Assembly: GCA_015488875.1 (NCBI GenBank)
Contig: WFMX01000336.1
Coordinates: forward strand, 1-6,501
DNA length: 6,501 nt
Source: Campylobacterota bacterium
GTDB taxonomy: Bacteria > Campylobacterota > Campylobacteria > Campylobacterales > Sulfurovaceae
Reading direction: 5' to 3'
Shown here one piece after another: positions 1-6,018 of the stretch. A program made the translations under genes and the position numbers. How positions within the stretch are numbered: the stretch's first letter is position 1; every line of letters starts with the position of its first letter. Below the pieces are notes generated by a model, which was not told where the DNA came from, made no database searches, and worked only from the letters and a program-made list of their open reading frames with translations.

Positions 1-251
1 ATATGATGGAGAGTGATAGTAGAGATATAGATGCTATCATAGATGAGCTAGGACTTGCTCAAGTGAGTGATGACGGAGCTATATTGGCTATGATAGATGA
101 TATATTGGCTGCCAATCAAGACAAGGTAGAGCAGTACAAATCAGGAAAGGACAAACTCTTTGGTTTCTTCGTGGGGCAGACTATGAAAGCTAGCAAAGGT
201 AGTGCCAATCCTAGTAAGGTAAACTCACTACTCAAAGAGCGTTTGGGCTAG
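1..251 (+). CDS. gatB: GatB C-terminal fragment, Asp/Glu-tRNA amidotransferase subunit B (5' truncated by window)
   Basis: This is the last 82 or so residues of subunit B of the GatCAB amidotransferase, which in the cytoplasm converts Glu-tRNA(Gln) (and often Asp-tRNA(Asn)) to the amidated form. The visible part is the helical GatB/YqeY tail domain, which contacts the tRNA. The diagnostic stretch is near the end: [13 protein letters not shown] followed by [14 protein letters not shown], matching the family's 'G-x-x-VGQ-MK-x-x-x-G-x-ANP' signature. Full-length GatB is usually about 470-480 residues, so the start and catalytic cradle lie upstream of the window. The frame is open to the left edge, so the ATG at position 3 is internal and not a start. 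The stop is TAG at 249-251. The channel gene follows after 20 bases, suggesting co-transcription. Confidence 0.93.
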   Translation, partial: MMESDSRDIDAIIDELGLAQVSDDGAILAMIDDILAANQDKVEQYKSGKDKLFGFFVGQTMKASKGSANPSKVNSLLKERLG

Positions 252-271
252 AGAGATATATAGAGTATCTG

Positions 272-1816
272 ATGAATGATATCATATTTAGATTTGCGTC
301 ACGATTGGATCACTCAAAGAGGTACAATAAAGTCAAAGCAGACATAGATGATCTGCTAAACAATCCAGACAATAGATATAAAAAGTATATAGACTCTATG
401 GTGATATTTCTCATCATCAGCTCTGTGGCTATATTGATCTATGAAGTGGAAAATCCTGTACCGCATTGGATGGATACTTACGACATCTACTTTGTCTCAT
501 TTATCTTCTTGGTGGAGTATCTGCTTCGGCTATGGGTACTCAACGACATACGCATAGGTATCATACAGGAGCATAGGGATGCACTCTATCTAAACAGAGA
601 CTATCGACCTTGGATACCGCTCAAACGATCACTATTTGAAAAGCTAAACTACATGCTGACACCTGTCGCCATCATAGATCTCTTGGCTATATTTCCTGCA
701 TATAGACCGTTGAGGGTTTTGCGTCTCTTTGTACTCTTCCGTGTCCTTAAACTCCTGAGATACTCCAAAAACATCAAACAATTTATGGAAGTGTTGGCAA
801 ACAAGAGATTTGAACTGCTGACATTACTATTGTTGCTAGTCTTTGTAGTTATGACAGCTGGTATTGCACTTTATGTATTAGAGGAGCAGATCAACCCAAA
901 TATTGATTCTCTCTTTGATGCTCTATATTGGTCACTTGTCACCATATCGACGGTCGGCTATGGAGACATATCTCCTGTCACCAATGAAGGCAAGGTGATA
1001 TCTATGCTTATCATCATCAGTGGTATCGCTATGATATCATTCTCTACATCTGTCATAGTATCTGCGTTTTCAGAGAAACTAAGTGAGTTAAAAGAGAACC
1101 GAATAGTAGAACAGATCAACAAAAGTGATAAATTTTTGATCATATGTGGATATGGACAGTTGACGAAAATGTTCCTCCGTCAAGAGGAGGGGATAGAGCA
1201 TAACTATATCATATTAGACAAAGATCAAGATAGGGTCGATACTGCCATATCCGATGGCTATGATGCTATCAAAGCAGATGCAAGTAGACACGATACGCTA
1301 TCCAAATTTTCTGTAGACTACTCCAAGATTACTATGCTGTGCCTCACCAATAGTGACATAGAAAATATCTACATCACACTCAATGCAAAGATAGTAGACT
1401 CGAAGATAGAGGTGATAGCTAGAGCCAATGACTCTGCTCTATATAAGAAATTTGTCCGAGCAGGTGCTGACCATATATTGATGCCAAATAGCGTAGCAAA
1501 CACTATGCTACTAGCAGCTATCAGCCAGCCTGTTATGCATAAGGCGGTATTGGCTATATTGACAGGTAAAAATATAGCCAAGATAGATGAGATGACACTA
1601 TATGATGACAATATACTCATAGGCAAGATGGTCAAAGATGTAGATTTCAAGAGTATGAAGCTACTCTTCATAGGCATACAGAGAGGTAGAGACAATCCAT
1701 TCATGCTAAATCCTCCAAAAGATGAAGTGTTTCAGGGTGGGGATATCATCATCATGATGGGCAAAAAGATAAGTCACGCTCATTTTAGGGATATATATCA
1801 GGAGCATAGAGTATGA
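272..1816 (+). CDS. Six-TM voltage-sensor potassium channel with C-terminal RCK (TrkA-N/TrkA-C) domain
   Basis: A 514-residue inner-membrane K+ channel. Seen in the sequence: S1 about 39-59; S2 about 70-90 with acidic E82; S3 about 130-143 with D136; and S4 about 145-163 with basic residues R145, R148, R151, R157, K160 and R163 at three-residue spacing, a real voltage-sensor pattern. S5 is about 180-204, followed by a pore helix, the K+ selectivity filter TVGYGD at 227-232, and S6 about 242-266. The cytoplasmic part is an RCK domain: Rossmann half about 287-400 with GYGQLT at 293-298 and D316 after the second strand, and a TrkA-C half about 432-500. The third glycine of GxGxxG is Thr298, so nucleotide binding may be altered. 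The ATG at 272 has only weak SD-like AGAG upstream (262-265). The gene overlaps the next RCK gene by four bases. K+ selectivity and ligand gating are inferred from the family. The natural ligand cannot be told. Confidence 0.92.
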   Translation: MNDIIFRFASRLDHSKRYNKVKADIDDLLNNPDNRYKKYIDSMVIFLIISSVAILIYEVENPVPHWMDTYDIYFVSFIFLVEYLLRLWVLNDIRIGIIQEHRDALYLNRDYRPWIPLKRSLFEKLNYMLTPVAIIDLLAIFPAYRPLRVLRLFVLFRVLKLLRYSKNIKQFMEVLANKRFELLTLLLLLVFVVMTAGIALYVLEEQINPNIDSLFDALYWSLVTISTVGYGDISPVTNEGKVISMLIIISGIAMISFSTSVIVSAFSEKLSELKENRIVEQINKSDKFLIICGYGQLTKMFLRQEEGIEHNYIILDKDQDRVDTAISDGYDAIKADASRHDTLSKFSVDYSKITMLCLTNSDIENIYITLNAKIVDSKIEVIARANDSALYKKFVRAGADHILMPNSVANTMLLAAISQPVMHKAVLAILTGKNIAKIDEMTLYDDNILIGKMVKDVDFKSMKLLFIGIQRGRDNPFMLNPPKDEVFQGGDIIIMMGKKISHAHFRDIYQEHRV

Positions 1817-2526
1817 CAAAAAGAGCATTCTTGTTTGGATATGGGAGACATGGCAGAGCCATAGCAGAGGGACTGAAGCTAGAGGAGTTTCAGATCGTCA
1901 TACTGGAGTCCGAAGACACCAATCTAAAAGCAGCTCAGGATGATGGATATTTGGATACTATGCTTGTGGATGTGACCAAAGATTCTCAGCTAGAAGCTCT
2001 CAGTATAGAGGATGATGATAAGGTGATATGTGTGATGGATGATGAACATCTCAATGTCTTTTTGACACTATCCCTACGATCCCTCTATGAACACTCCTTT
2101 CTGCTCTCCATATCTGACTCCATACACACTACCCAAAAGCTCAAAAAAGCAGGAGCCAACAGAGTCATAAGCCTATATGAGGTAAGTGCCAATCGTATAC
2201 ATAATATCTTGAAGCGACCCACAGCCACTCAACTACTAGATGGCTTTGTGACAAACCATAGTGATATAAGCTTCAAAGAGATGACTATACCTACTGGCTC
2301 AATGCTAGATGGCCAGATGGCTGACGATATCAATTTTGGTGAATATAGGGTACTATTGGTAGGCATGATAGATGAGGAGCTTTCTCATGGATTTCTCTTT
2401 ATCACAGCTGGGGTAGAACACAAGATAGATGCAGGCGATACCATAGTCTGTATAGGAGATGATGAAGACCTAGAAGAGTTTGAAAAGAGTGTAGTCAATA
2501 AACCAAAACTAGAGGAGTCGATATGA
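1813..2526 (+). CDS. Stand-alone RCK / TrkA-like K+ channel regulatory subunit
   Basis: A 237-residue soluble protein with no membrane segment. Residues about 3-120 form a TrkA-N Rossmann domain with an intact GYGRHG motif (9-14) and acidic E32 at the end of the second strand, the usual sign of NAD(H) binding. Residues about 150-225 form a TrkA-C domain (SFKEMTIPTGSMLDG through AGDTIVCIGDDEDL). The start overlaps the channel gene by four bases (ATGA at 1813-1816) with AGGAG at 1800-1804, eight bases before the ATG, so it is probably translated in step with the channel. Inference: it assembles with the RCK domain of the upstream channel as a second gating-ring layer or hetero-subunit. Alternatively it serves a Trk/Ktr transporter encoded elsewhere. 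The domain assignment is strong, the partner is inferred. It overlaps gpsA by four bases. Confidence 0.85.
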   Translation: MTKRAFLFGYGRHGRAIAEGLKLEEFQIVILESEDTNLKAAQDDGYLDTMLVDVTKDSQLEALSIEDDDKVICVMDDEHLNVFLTLSLRSLYEHSFLLSISDSIHTTQKLKKAGANRVISLYEVSANRIHNILKRPTATQLLDGFVTNHSDISFKEMTIPTGSMLDGQMADDINFGEYRVLLVGMIDEELSHGFLFITAGVEHKIDAGDTIVCIGDDEDLEEFEKSVVNKPKLEESI

Positions 2527-3410
2527 AGATAGCGGTGATAGGGGCTGGTAAGTGGGGTCAAGCACTCTACCATGCCTACTCACAAGATAATGATGTAGTG
2601 GTACACTCACGAACGCCCAGAGATATAGAGAATTTCGTATCATTAGATGAGGCATTGAGTAGAGAGTATATAGTGATGGCTATACCAGCCCAAAGCGTAC
2701 GAGAGTGGATGGGGGAACACTTCACAGATAGAGGTCAGCATATTGTGGTAGCAGCAAAAGGCATAGAGACTAGTACTGGTGCTTTTCTCAATGAGATATA
2801 TGGTGCATTTCTGGATGAAGATAGGTTGTGCTACATATCTGGTCCATCATTTGCTACTGAGGTGAAACAGTCGTTACCTACAGCACTCATCATTAGCTCT
2901 ACCAATCAAGCACTAGCTCAAAAGTTTGCAGATGCCCTACCTAGATTTATCAAAGGATATGTAGATGACGATGTAGTAGGAGCAGAGGTCTCAGGTGCAT
3001 ACAAAAATGTCATAGCTATAGCAGGTGGTGTCGCAGATGGTTTGGGGCTAGGCAACAATGCTAGAGCAGCTCTCATCTCCAGAGGATTAGTAGAGATGAC
3101 TAGATTTGGTGTACATTTTGGTGCTAGGACTGAGACATTTCTCTCTCTCGGTGGTGCTGGAGATCTATTTCTCACCGCTAGCTCTACGCTGTCACGCAAC
3201 TACAGAGTGGGATTGGGGCTTGCAGAGGGCAAACCTATAGACAACATATTGCAAGAGCTAGGAGAGGTAGCTGAAGGAGTCCCCACCTCCATAGCCCTGC
3301 ACCGTATTGCCCAAAAAGAGGATCTTTATCTACCTATAGCAGATGAAGTATATAATATGATAGAGAGGGATAAGAGTCCGATAGAGAGTGTGAGCGATCT
3401 CTTGAGCTGA
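2523..3410 (+). CDS. gpsA: Glycerol-3-phosphate dehydrogenase [NAD(P)+]
   Basis: Cytoplasmic enzyme reducing dihydroxyacetone phosphate to sn-glycerol-3-phosphate, the backbone for phospholipid synthesis. Seen: N-terminal Rossmann motif GAGKWG at 7-12; the KG pair at 79-80 (VVAAKGIE); SGPSFATEV at 106-114; the probable catalytic lysine K161 in GAYKNVIAIAGG; GGAGDLFLT at 210-218; and the LSRNYRVG segment at 223-230, equivalent to the usual S-R-N-x-x-x-G coenzyme/substrate site. All key residues are present. At 295 residues it is shorter than the 330-340 of many bacteria but close to the length I recall for Campylobacter proteins. The start at 2523 is supported by GAGGAG (2512-2517) five bases upstream and by the Rossmann motif lying at the extreme N-terminus. 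It overlaps the RCK gene stop by four bases and ends the left operon. Confidence 0.96.
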   Translation: MKIAVIGAGKWGQALYHAYSQDNDVVVHSRTPRDIENFVSLDEALSREYIVMAIPAQSVREWMGEHFTDRGQHIVVAAKGIETSTGAFLNEIYGAFLDEDRLCYISGPSFATEVKQSLPTALIISSTNQALAQKFADALPRFIKGYVDDDVVGAEVSGAYKNVIAIAGGVADGLGLGNNARAALISRGLVEMTRFGVHFGARTETFLSLGGAGDLFLTASSTLSRNYRVGLGLAEGKPIDNILQELGEVAEGVPTSIALHRIAQKEDLYLPIADEVYNMIERDKSPIESVSDLLS

Positions 3411-3417
3411 TTTTTGA

Positions 3418-3445
3418 GTGACGATTTTGGATGTTAAAATGTCAC
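3418..3445 (+). other. Stem-loop just downstream of gpsA, possible transcript end
   Basis: GTGAC (3418-3422), one unpaired G, then ATTTT (3424-3428) pair with AAAAT (3436-3440) and GTCAC (3441-3445) around a seven-base loop. This gives ten pairs with one bulge, starting eight bases after the gpsA stop. There is no T-run on either side in the right place for a classical intrinsic terminator on either strand. It may instead protect the mRNA 3' end or be a weak terminator. The structure is seen, the role is inferred. Confidence 0.4.
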
Positions 3446-3468
3446 ATATATTAATGCTCACTACTTGT

Positions 3469-3585
3469 TGAGCGTAGCGGAATACATCGCAATAACCTGA
3501 CCTCGGCTAAACTGCAACACCGTTATATCTCAGTCAACGCTGAACAATTCCTATGCGATGACACAGCTTTCATTCGCTTCGCTCA
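3469..3585. repeat. Nested inverted-repeat element (MITE-like repeat or structured RNA)
   Basis: The 266-base gap between convergent gpsA and nth holds no credible gene but has strongly ordered structure. The outer arms are TGAGCGTAGCGGAAT (3469-3483) and the complement of TGAGCGAAGCGAAT (3572-3585): thirteen pairs with one T-T mismatch and one bulged G. Inside lies a perfect seven-base pair set, CATCGCA (3485-3491) with TGCGATG (3554-3560). Inside that are ATAAC (3492-3496) with GTTAT (3522-3526), and a small hairpin TCAG/CTGA (3530-3533, 3540-3543). All are compatible with one folded branched form. No transposase is nearby. AATGCTCACTAC (from 3453) and AATGTCTCCTAAC (from 3593) flank it as imperfect direct copies, perhaps by chance. 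The type (MITE, REP-like repeat or RNA) is unresolved. The remainder of the gap shows nothing else beyond the stem-loop after gpsA. Confidence 0.55.
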
Positions 3586-3676
3586 TAAAACCAATGTCTC
3601 CTAACTGTATCATTTCTATATATCCAAATAGTGAAAATCAATAATGTGAATAAATGATGTTTTTCGACAGGCTAGA

Positions 3677-4375
3677 TCAGACCTTAAACCTCTCCTTGCT
3701 TTTGCAGTAGTCTACCAAAAAGCACTCTTCGCACTCTGGCTTGATAGCTTTGCATCTGTATCTACCGAAAAGTACCATAGCTTGGTGGAGTAGGTGTAGG
3801 TCGGTTTTGAACTTTCTACTTAGCTCCTCTTCTGTTTTGGTGGCGGTAGTGGCTGAGCTGAGTCCTAGTCTGTGTGCTACCCTGAAGACATGTGTATCTA
3901 CTGCCATTAGATTGGCTCCTGTATACTCTATCATCACTACATTTGCCGTCTTTTGTCCTACTCCTGCTAGCTTGACTAATTCATCTTGGGATAGAGGTAT
4001 CTCGCTACCGTAGTTCTCTACTACTGATTGAGCCATCTTGATGAGATTTTTTGCTTTGTTGTTGAAAAAAGAGCAACTTTTGATATACTCTTTTATATCA
4101 TCTAGGTCTGCATTTGCCAACTCTACAGCAGACGGATAAGCTTCAAATAGTTTAGGGGTGATGATATTGACTCTCTTGTCTGTGCATTGGGCGGAGAGCA
4201 TGACGGATATGAGAAGTTCATATAGATTGTCATACTCTAGCTCTGTGACGGAGTCTGGATAGTTGAGTAAAAAAAGCTCTTTTATCTCTATTATCTCTTT
4301 GCGAGTGGCAGGTTTGATCTTTTTTAGTCTAGTTTTTTTTGTTGTGATATCTTTCGTCATAATATTTTTTGCCAT
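3677..4375 (-). CDS. nth: Endonuclease III (DNA glycosylase / AP lyase)
   Basis: Base-excision repair enzyme that removes oxidised pyrimidines and nicks the resulting abasic site. The protein has 232 residues. Seen: the N-terminal helical core with LISVMLSAQCTDKRVN (55-70); the helix-hairpin-helix LAGVGQKTANVV (136-147) with catalytic lysine K142; catalytic aspartate D160 in VDTHVFRV; and a complete 4Fe-4S ligand set C208, C215, C218 and C224 with the family's C-x6-C-x2-C-x5-C spacing. It is about 20 residues longer than the E. coli enzyme because of a lysine-rich N-terminus containing an eight-A tract. The start at 4375 has only a weak GA-rich upstream sequence. The in-frame Met at residue 6 (4360) is an alternative with no better ribosome site. 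A good promoter lies upstream on the same strand. It stands alone, convergent with gpsA and divergent from greA. Confidence 0.96.
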   Translation of the reverse strand: MAKNIMTKDITTKKTRLKKIKPATRKEIIEIKELFLLNYPDSVTELEYDNLYELLISVMLSAQCTDKRVNIITPKLFEAYPSAVELANADLDDIKEYIKSCSFFNNKAKNLIKMAQSVVENYGSEIPLSQDELVKLAGVGQKTANVVMIEYTGANLMAVDTHVFRVAHRLGLSSATTATKTEEELSRKFKTDLHLLHQAMVLFGRYRCKAIKPECEECFLVDYCKSKERFKV

Positions 4376-4428
4376 TTCAATGATACTCTAATCCTAAACT
4401 ATATTTGTAGATAGTCATTTTACTATAT

Positions 4429-4457
4429 ATTATATAAGATAGCTTAGAGGTTGTCTA
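4429..4457 (-). promoter_or_regulatory. Sigma-70-type promoter for nth
   Basis: On the - strand, TAGACA (4457-4452, five of six bases of the -35 consensus) is followed after exactly 17 bases by TATAAT (4434-4429, perfect -10). Transcription would begin near 4422, about 47 bases before the nth ATG. The region is AT-rich, so chance matches occur, but the spacing and orientation fit well. Confidence 0.55.
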
Positions 4458-4473
4458 TAATGTTTATACTTTT

Positions 4474-4482
4474 TGGTATAAT
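4474..4482 (+). promoter_or_regulatory. Extended -10 promoter for greA-argC operon
   Basis: TGGTATAAT at 4474-4482 is a perfect extended -10 (TG-n-TATAAT) preceded by a T-run, typical of Campylobacterota vegetative promoters, which often lack a clear -35. TTGTCT at 4451-4456 is a poor -35 because the spacer is 20 bases. The predicted start is near 4488-4490, giving a leader of about 23 bases before the GTG of greA. A second TATAAT (4456-4461) has no -35 at the right distance. Confidence 0.6.
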
Positions 4483-4499
4483 ACACCCATTATTTGTAT

Positions 4500-4505
4500 A
4501 AAGGA
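4500..4505 (+). promoter_or_regulatory. Ribosome binding site that fixes the greA start
   Basis: AAAGGA lies six bases before GTG 4512 and is the only good Shine-Dalgarno in this region. It falls downstream of the alternative TTG at 4494, so it cannot serve that codon. This decides in favour of the GTG. Confidence 0.7.
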
Positions 4506-4511
4506 AATATA

Positions 4512-4997
4512 GTGCAGAAAGAACCTATGCTTAGAGTAACATATGAAAAATTATCACTAGAGTTAGATCAGCTAAAAAATGAAGAGAGAGGCAAGATAGC
4601 CAAGATCATAGATGAAGCGAGAGAGCTAGGCGATCTCAAAGAAAATGCAGAGTACCATGCAGCCAAAGACAAGCAAGGTCTGATGGAAGCTCGTATCAAC
4701 GAACTAGGCGATCTAGTAGGTAGGGCCCAGGTAGTAGACCCATCTACGCTAGCACATGAGAGGATCAGCTTTGGTTCTACAGTGACACTGATAGATGGTG
4801 ATACAGACGAAGAGGTGATATATACTATAGTGGGTAGTCAAGAGTCCAATCCAGACGGAGGATTGATATCCATACAGTCTCCACTAGCTAGGCAACTCAT
4901 GGGCAAAGAGGAGGGAGATGAAGTATCTATGCAACTCCCATCTGGTAAGAAGCAGTATGATATAGAAGAGGTATCATACCAAGAGATAGACATTTAG
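4512..4997 (+). CDS. greA: Transcription elongation factor GreA
   Basis: Cytoplasmic factor that enters the RNA polymerase secondary channel and stimulates cleavage of backtracked RNA. With the GTG start the protein has 161 residues, close to the family norm (E. coli 158). The N-terminal coiled coil spans about 8-75. Its tip motif GDLKENAEYHAA is at 40-51, with the acidic residues D41 and E44 numbered exactly as in E. coli. The C-terminal FKBP-like domain runs from about 85 (ISFGSTVTLID, SPLARQLMGKEEGDEV, PSGKKQYDIEEVSY). The frame can be extended to a TTG at 4494, but GTG 4512 is preferred for its AAAGGA site, the MQKEPM start shared with Campylobacter and Helicobacter GreA, and the conserved tip numbering. 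It is first gene of the operon with argC, whose SD overlaps the greA stop. Confidence 0.96.
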   Translation: MQKEPMLRVTYEKLSLELDQLKNEERGKIAKIIDEARELGDLKENAEYHAAKDKQGLMEARINELGDLVGRAQVVDPSTLAHERISFGSTVTLIDGDTDEEVIYTIVGSQESNPDGGLISIQSPLARQLMGKEEGDEVSMQLPSGKKQYDIEEVSYQEIDI

Positions 4998-5007
4998 GGG
5001 TGCTGAT

Positions 5008-6015
5008 ATGATTCGTGTAGGTATAGTAGGGGCTAGTGGATATACAGGATTGGAGCTGATAAAGATGCTCTTGAACCATTCAGGATTTGAGCTAAAGTAT
5101 CTAGCTACCACGACAGGAGATACAGTAGTGGAGACTCTACACCCATCTCTAGTAGGTGTCATCACTCACCCTATAGAGAAAGCTACTGTTCCAGGTGTGG
5201 CAGATAGTTGTGATCTAGTATTTTTGGCACTACCACACAAGGCATCTATGGGCTTCGCTAGAGAGCTAATAGAGCTTGGTATCAAGATAGTAGATCTATC
5301 AGCAGACTATAGGCTAGAGCTAGATACTTATGAAAAACACTACTGCCCTCATGAAGACAAGGAGCATTTAGATAGTGCTACATATGGTCTCATAGAGTAC
5401 TATAGAGAGGAGATAAAAGGTAGCTCGCTAGTGGCAGGTCCTGGGTGTTATCCTACGGCTACTCTGCTAGGTATACTACCATTTATACCATACATAGATA
5501 CCACAGCACCCCTCTTTGTAGATGCCAAATCAGGGGTGAGTGGAGCAGGCAAAAAGCTATCGGACTCTACACATTTTGTAAATGTAAATGACAATATATT
5601 TGCATATAACGCTCTCAAGCATCGTCACCAGCCAGAGATAGCAGAGAAGATACGAAAGATACACGGTGTAGAGATGAGTGTCAACTTTGTACCCCATCTC
5701 ATACCTGCGACTAGAGGTGAGCTAGTATCGGTATATGCCACCCTCAAAGATGATATAGATCCACTAGAGATACTGAAAGACCACTATGCTGATGATAGAT
5801 TTATCCGTATCAGAGAAAACCCTGTAGATATCAAATCTACTGCAGGTACGCACTTTTGTGATATATATGCAGCCAAAAATGGAAATGGACTATTTATCAA
5901 TGCTGCCATAGACAATCTCCTCAGAGGAGCAAGCTCGCAAGCACTAGTAGCCGCCAATCTAATGTGTGGATATGATGAGGGTCTAGGAATACCAGTCATT
6001 CCATATATGCCATAA
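5008..6015 (+). CDS. argC: N-acetyl-gamma-glutamyl-phosphate reductase
   Basis: Third step of arginine biosynthesis: NADPH-dependent reduction of N-acetylglutamyl phosphate to N-acetylglutamate semialdehyde in the cytoplasm. The protein has 335 residues, typical of the long bacterial type. Seen: the nucleotide-binding motif GASGYTG at 8-14; LALPHKAS at 73-80; DLSADYRL at 96-103; catalytic cysteine C147 in AGPGCYPTA; DAKSGVSGAGK at 172-182; the HRHQPEI segment at 205-211 that carries the active-site histidine region; and the C-terminal NLLRGASSQALVAANLM. Every expected motif is intact. AGGGG (4996-5000), overlapping the greA TAG stop, lies seven bases before the ATG, so translation is probably linked to greA. 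No arginine operator could be recognised. The downstream gene begins three bases after the stop, in the same frame. Confidence 0.97.
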   Translation: MIRVGIVGASGYTGLELIKMLLNHSGFELKYLATTTGDTVVETLHPSLVGVITHPIEKATVPGVADSCDLVFLALPHKASMGFARELIELGIKIVDLSADYRLELDTYEKHYCPHEDKEHLDSATYGLIEYYREEIKGSSLVAGPGCYPTATLLGILPFIPYIDTTAPLFVDAKSGVSGAGKKLSDSTHFVNVNDNIFAYNALKHRHQPEIAEKIRKIHGVEMSVNFVPHLIPATRGELVSVYATLKDDIDPLEILKDHYADDRFIRIRENPVDIKSTAGTHFCDIYAAKNGNGLFINAAIDNLLRGASSQALVAANLMCGYDEGLGIPVIPYMP

Positions 6016-6018
6016 GAT

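Noticed and set aside
1170..1200. Purine-rich AGGAGGGG-like sequence inside the channel gene, possible internal ribosome site for a free RCK product as in MthK
   Set aside because: No ATG, GTG or TTG in frame at a suitable distance, and it falls after the first strand of the RCK domain. The free RCK is supplied by the next gene instead.
2918..3199. 93-codon open frame on the - strand
   Set aside because: Antisense to the conserved core of gpsA, with a Ser/Pro/Ala-rich low-information translation. A shadow of codon usage, as are those at 958-1143, 1369-1704, 2385-2573, 4974-5165 and 5784-5999.
2523..3410. GpsA apparently truncated (295 residues against 330-340)
   Set aside because: All motifs are present from residue 7 to the C-terminus and the length is close to that known for Campylobacter GpsA, so it is a lineage feature, not damage.
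3551..3586. Mini-ORF on the - strand (MSEANESCVIA) with AGGAG (3598-3602) eleven bases upstream
   Set aside because: Only 11 codons, and it lies entirely in the right arms of the inverted-repeat element. The codons are explained by the repeat arms. It could be the relic start of a lost gene, but nothing supports that.
3411..3676. Possible tRNA, rRNA fragment or CRISPR repeats in the gpsA-nth gap
   Set aside because: No acceptor-stem/T-loop pattern, no recognisable rRNA segment and no regularly spaced direct repeats. The structure is inverted-repeat only.
3741..4013. 90-codon open frame on the + strand
   Set aside because: Lies wholly antisense to nth, whose catalytic and iron-sulfur motifs prove the opposite strand. 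No SD or recognisable domain.
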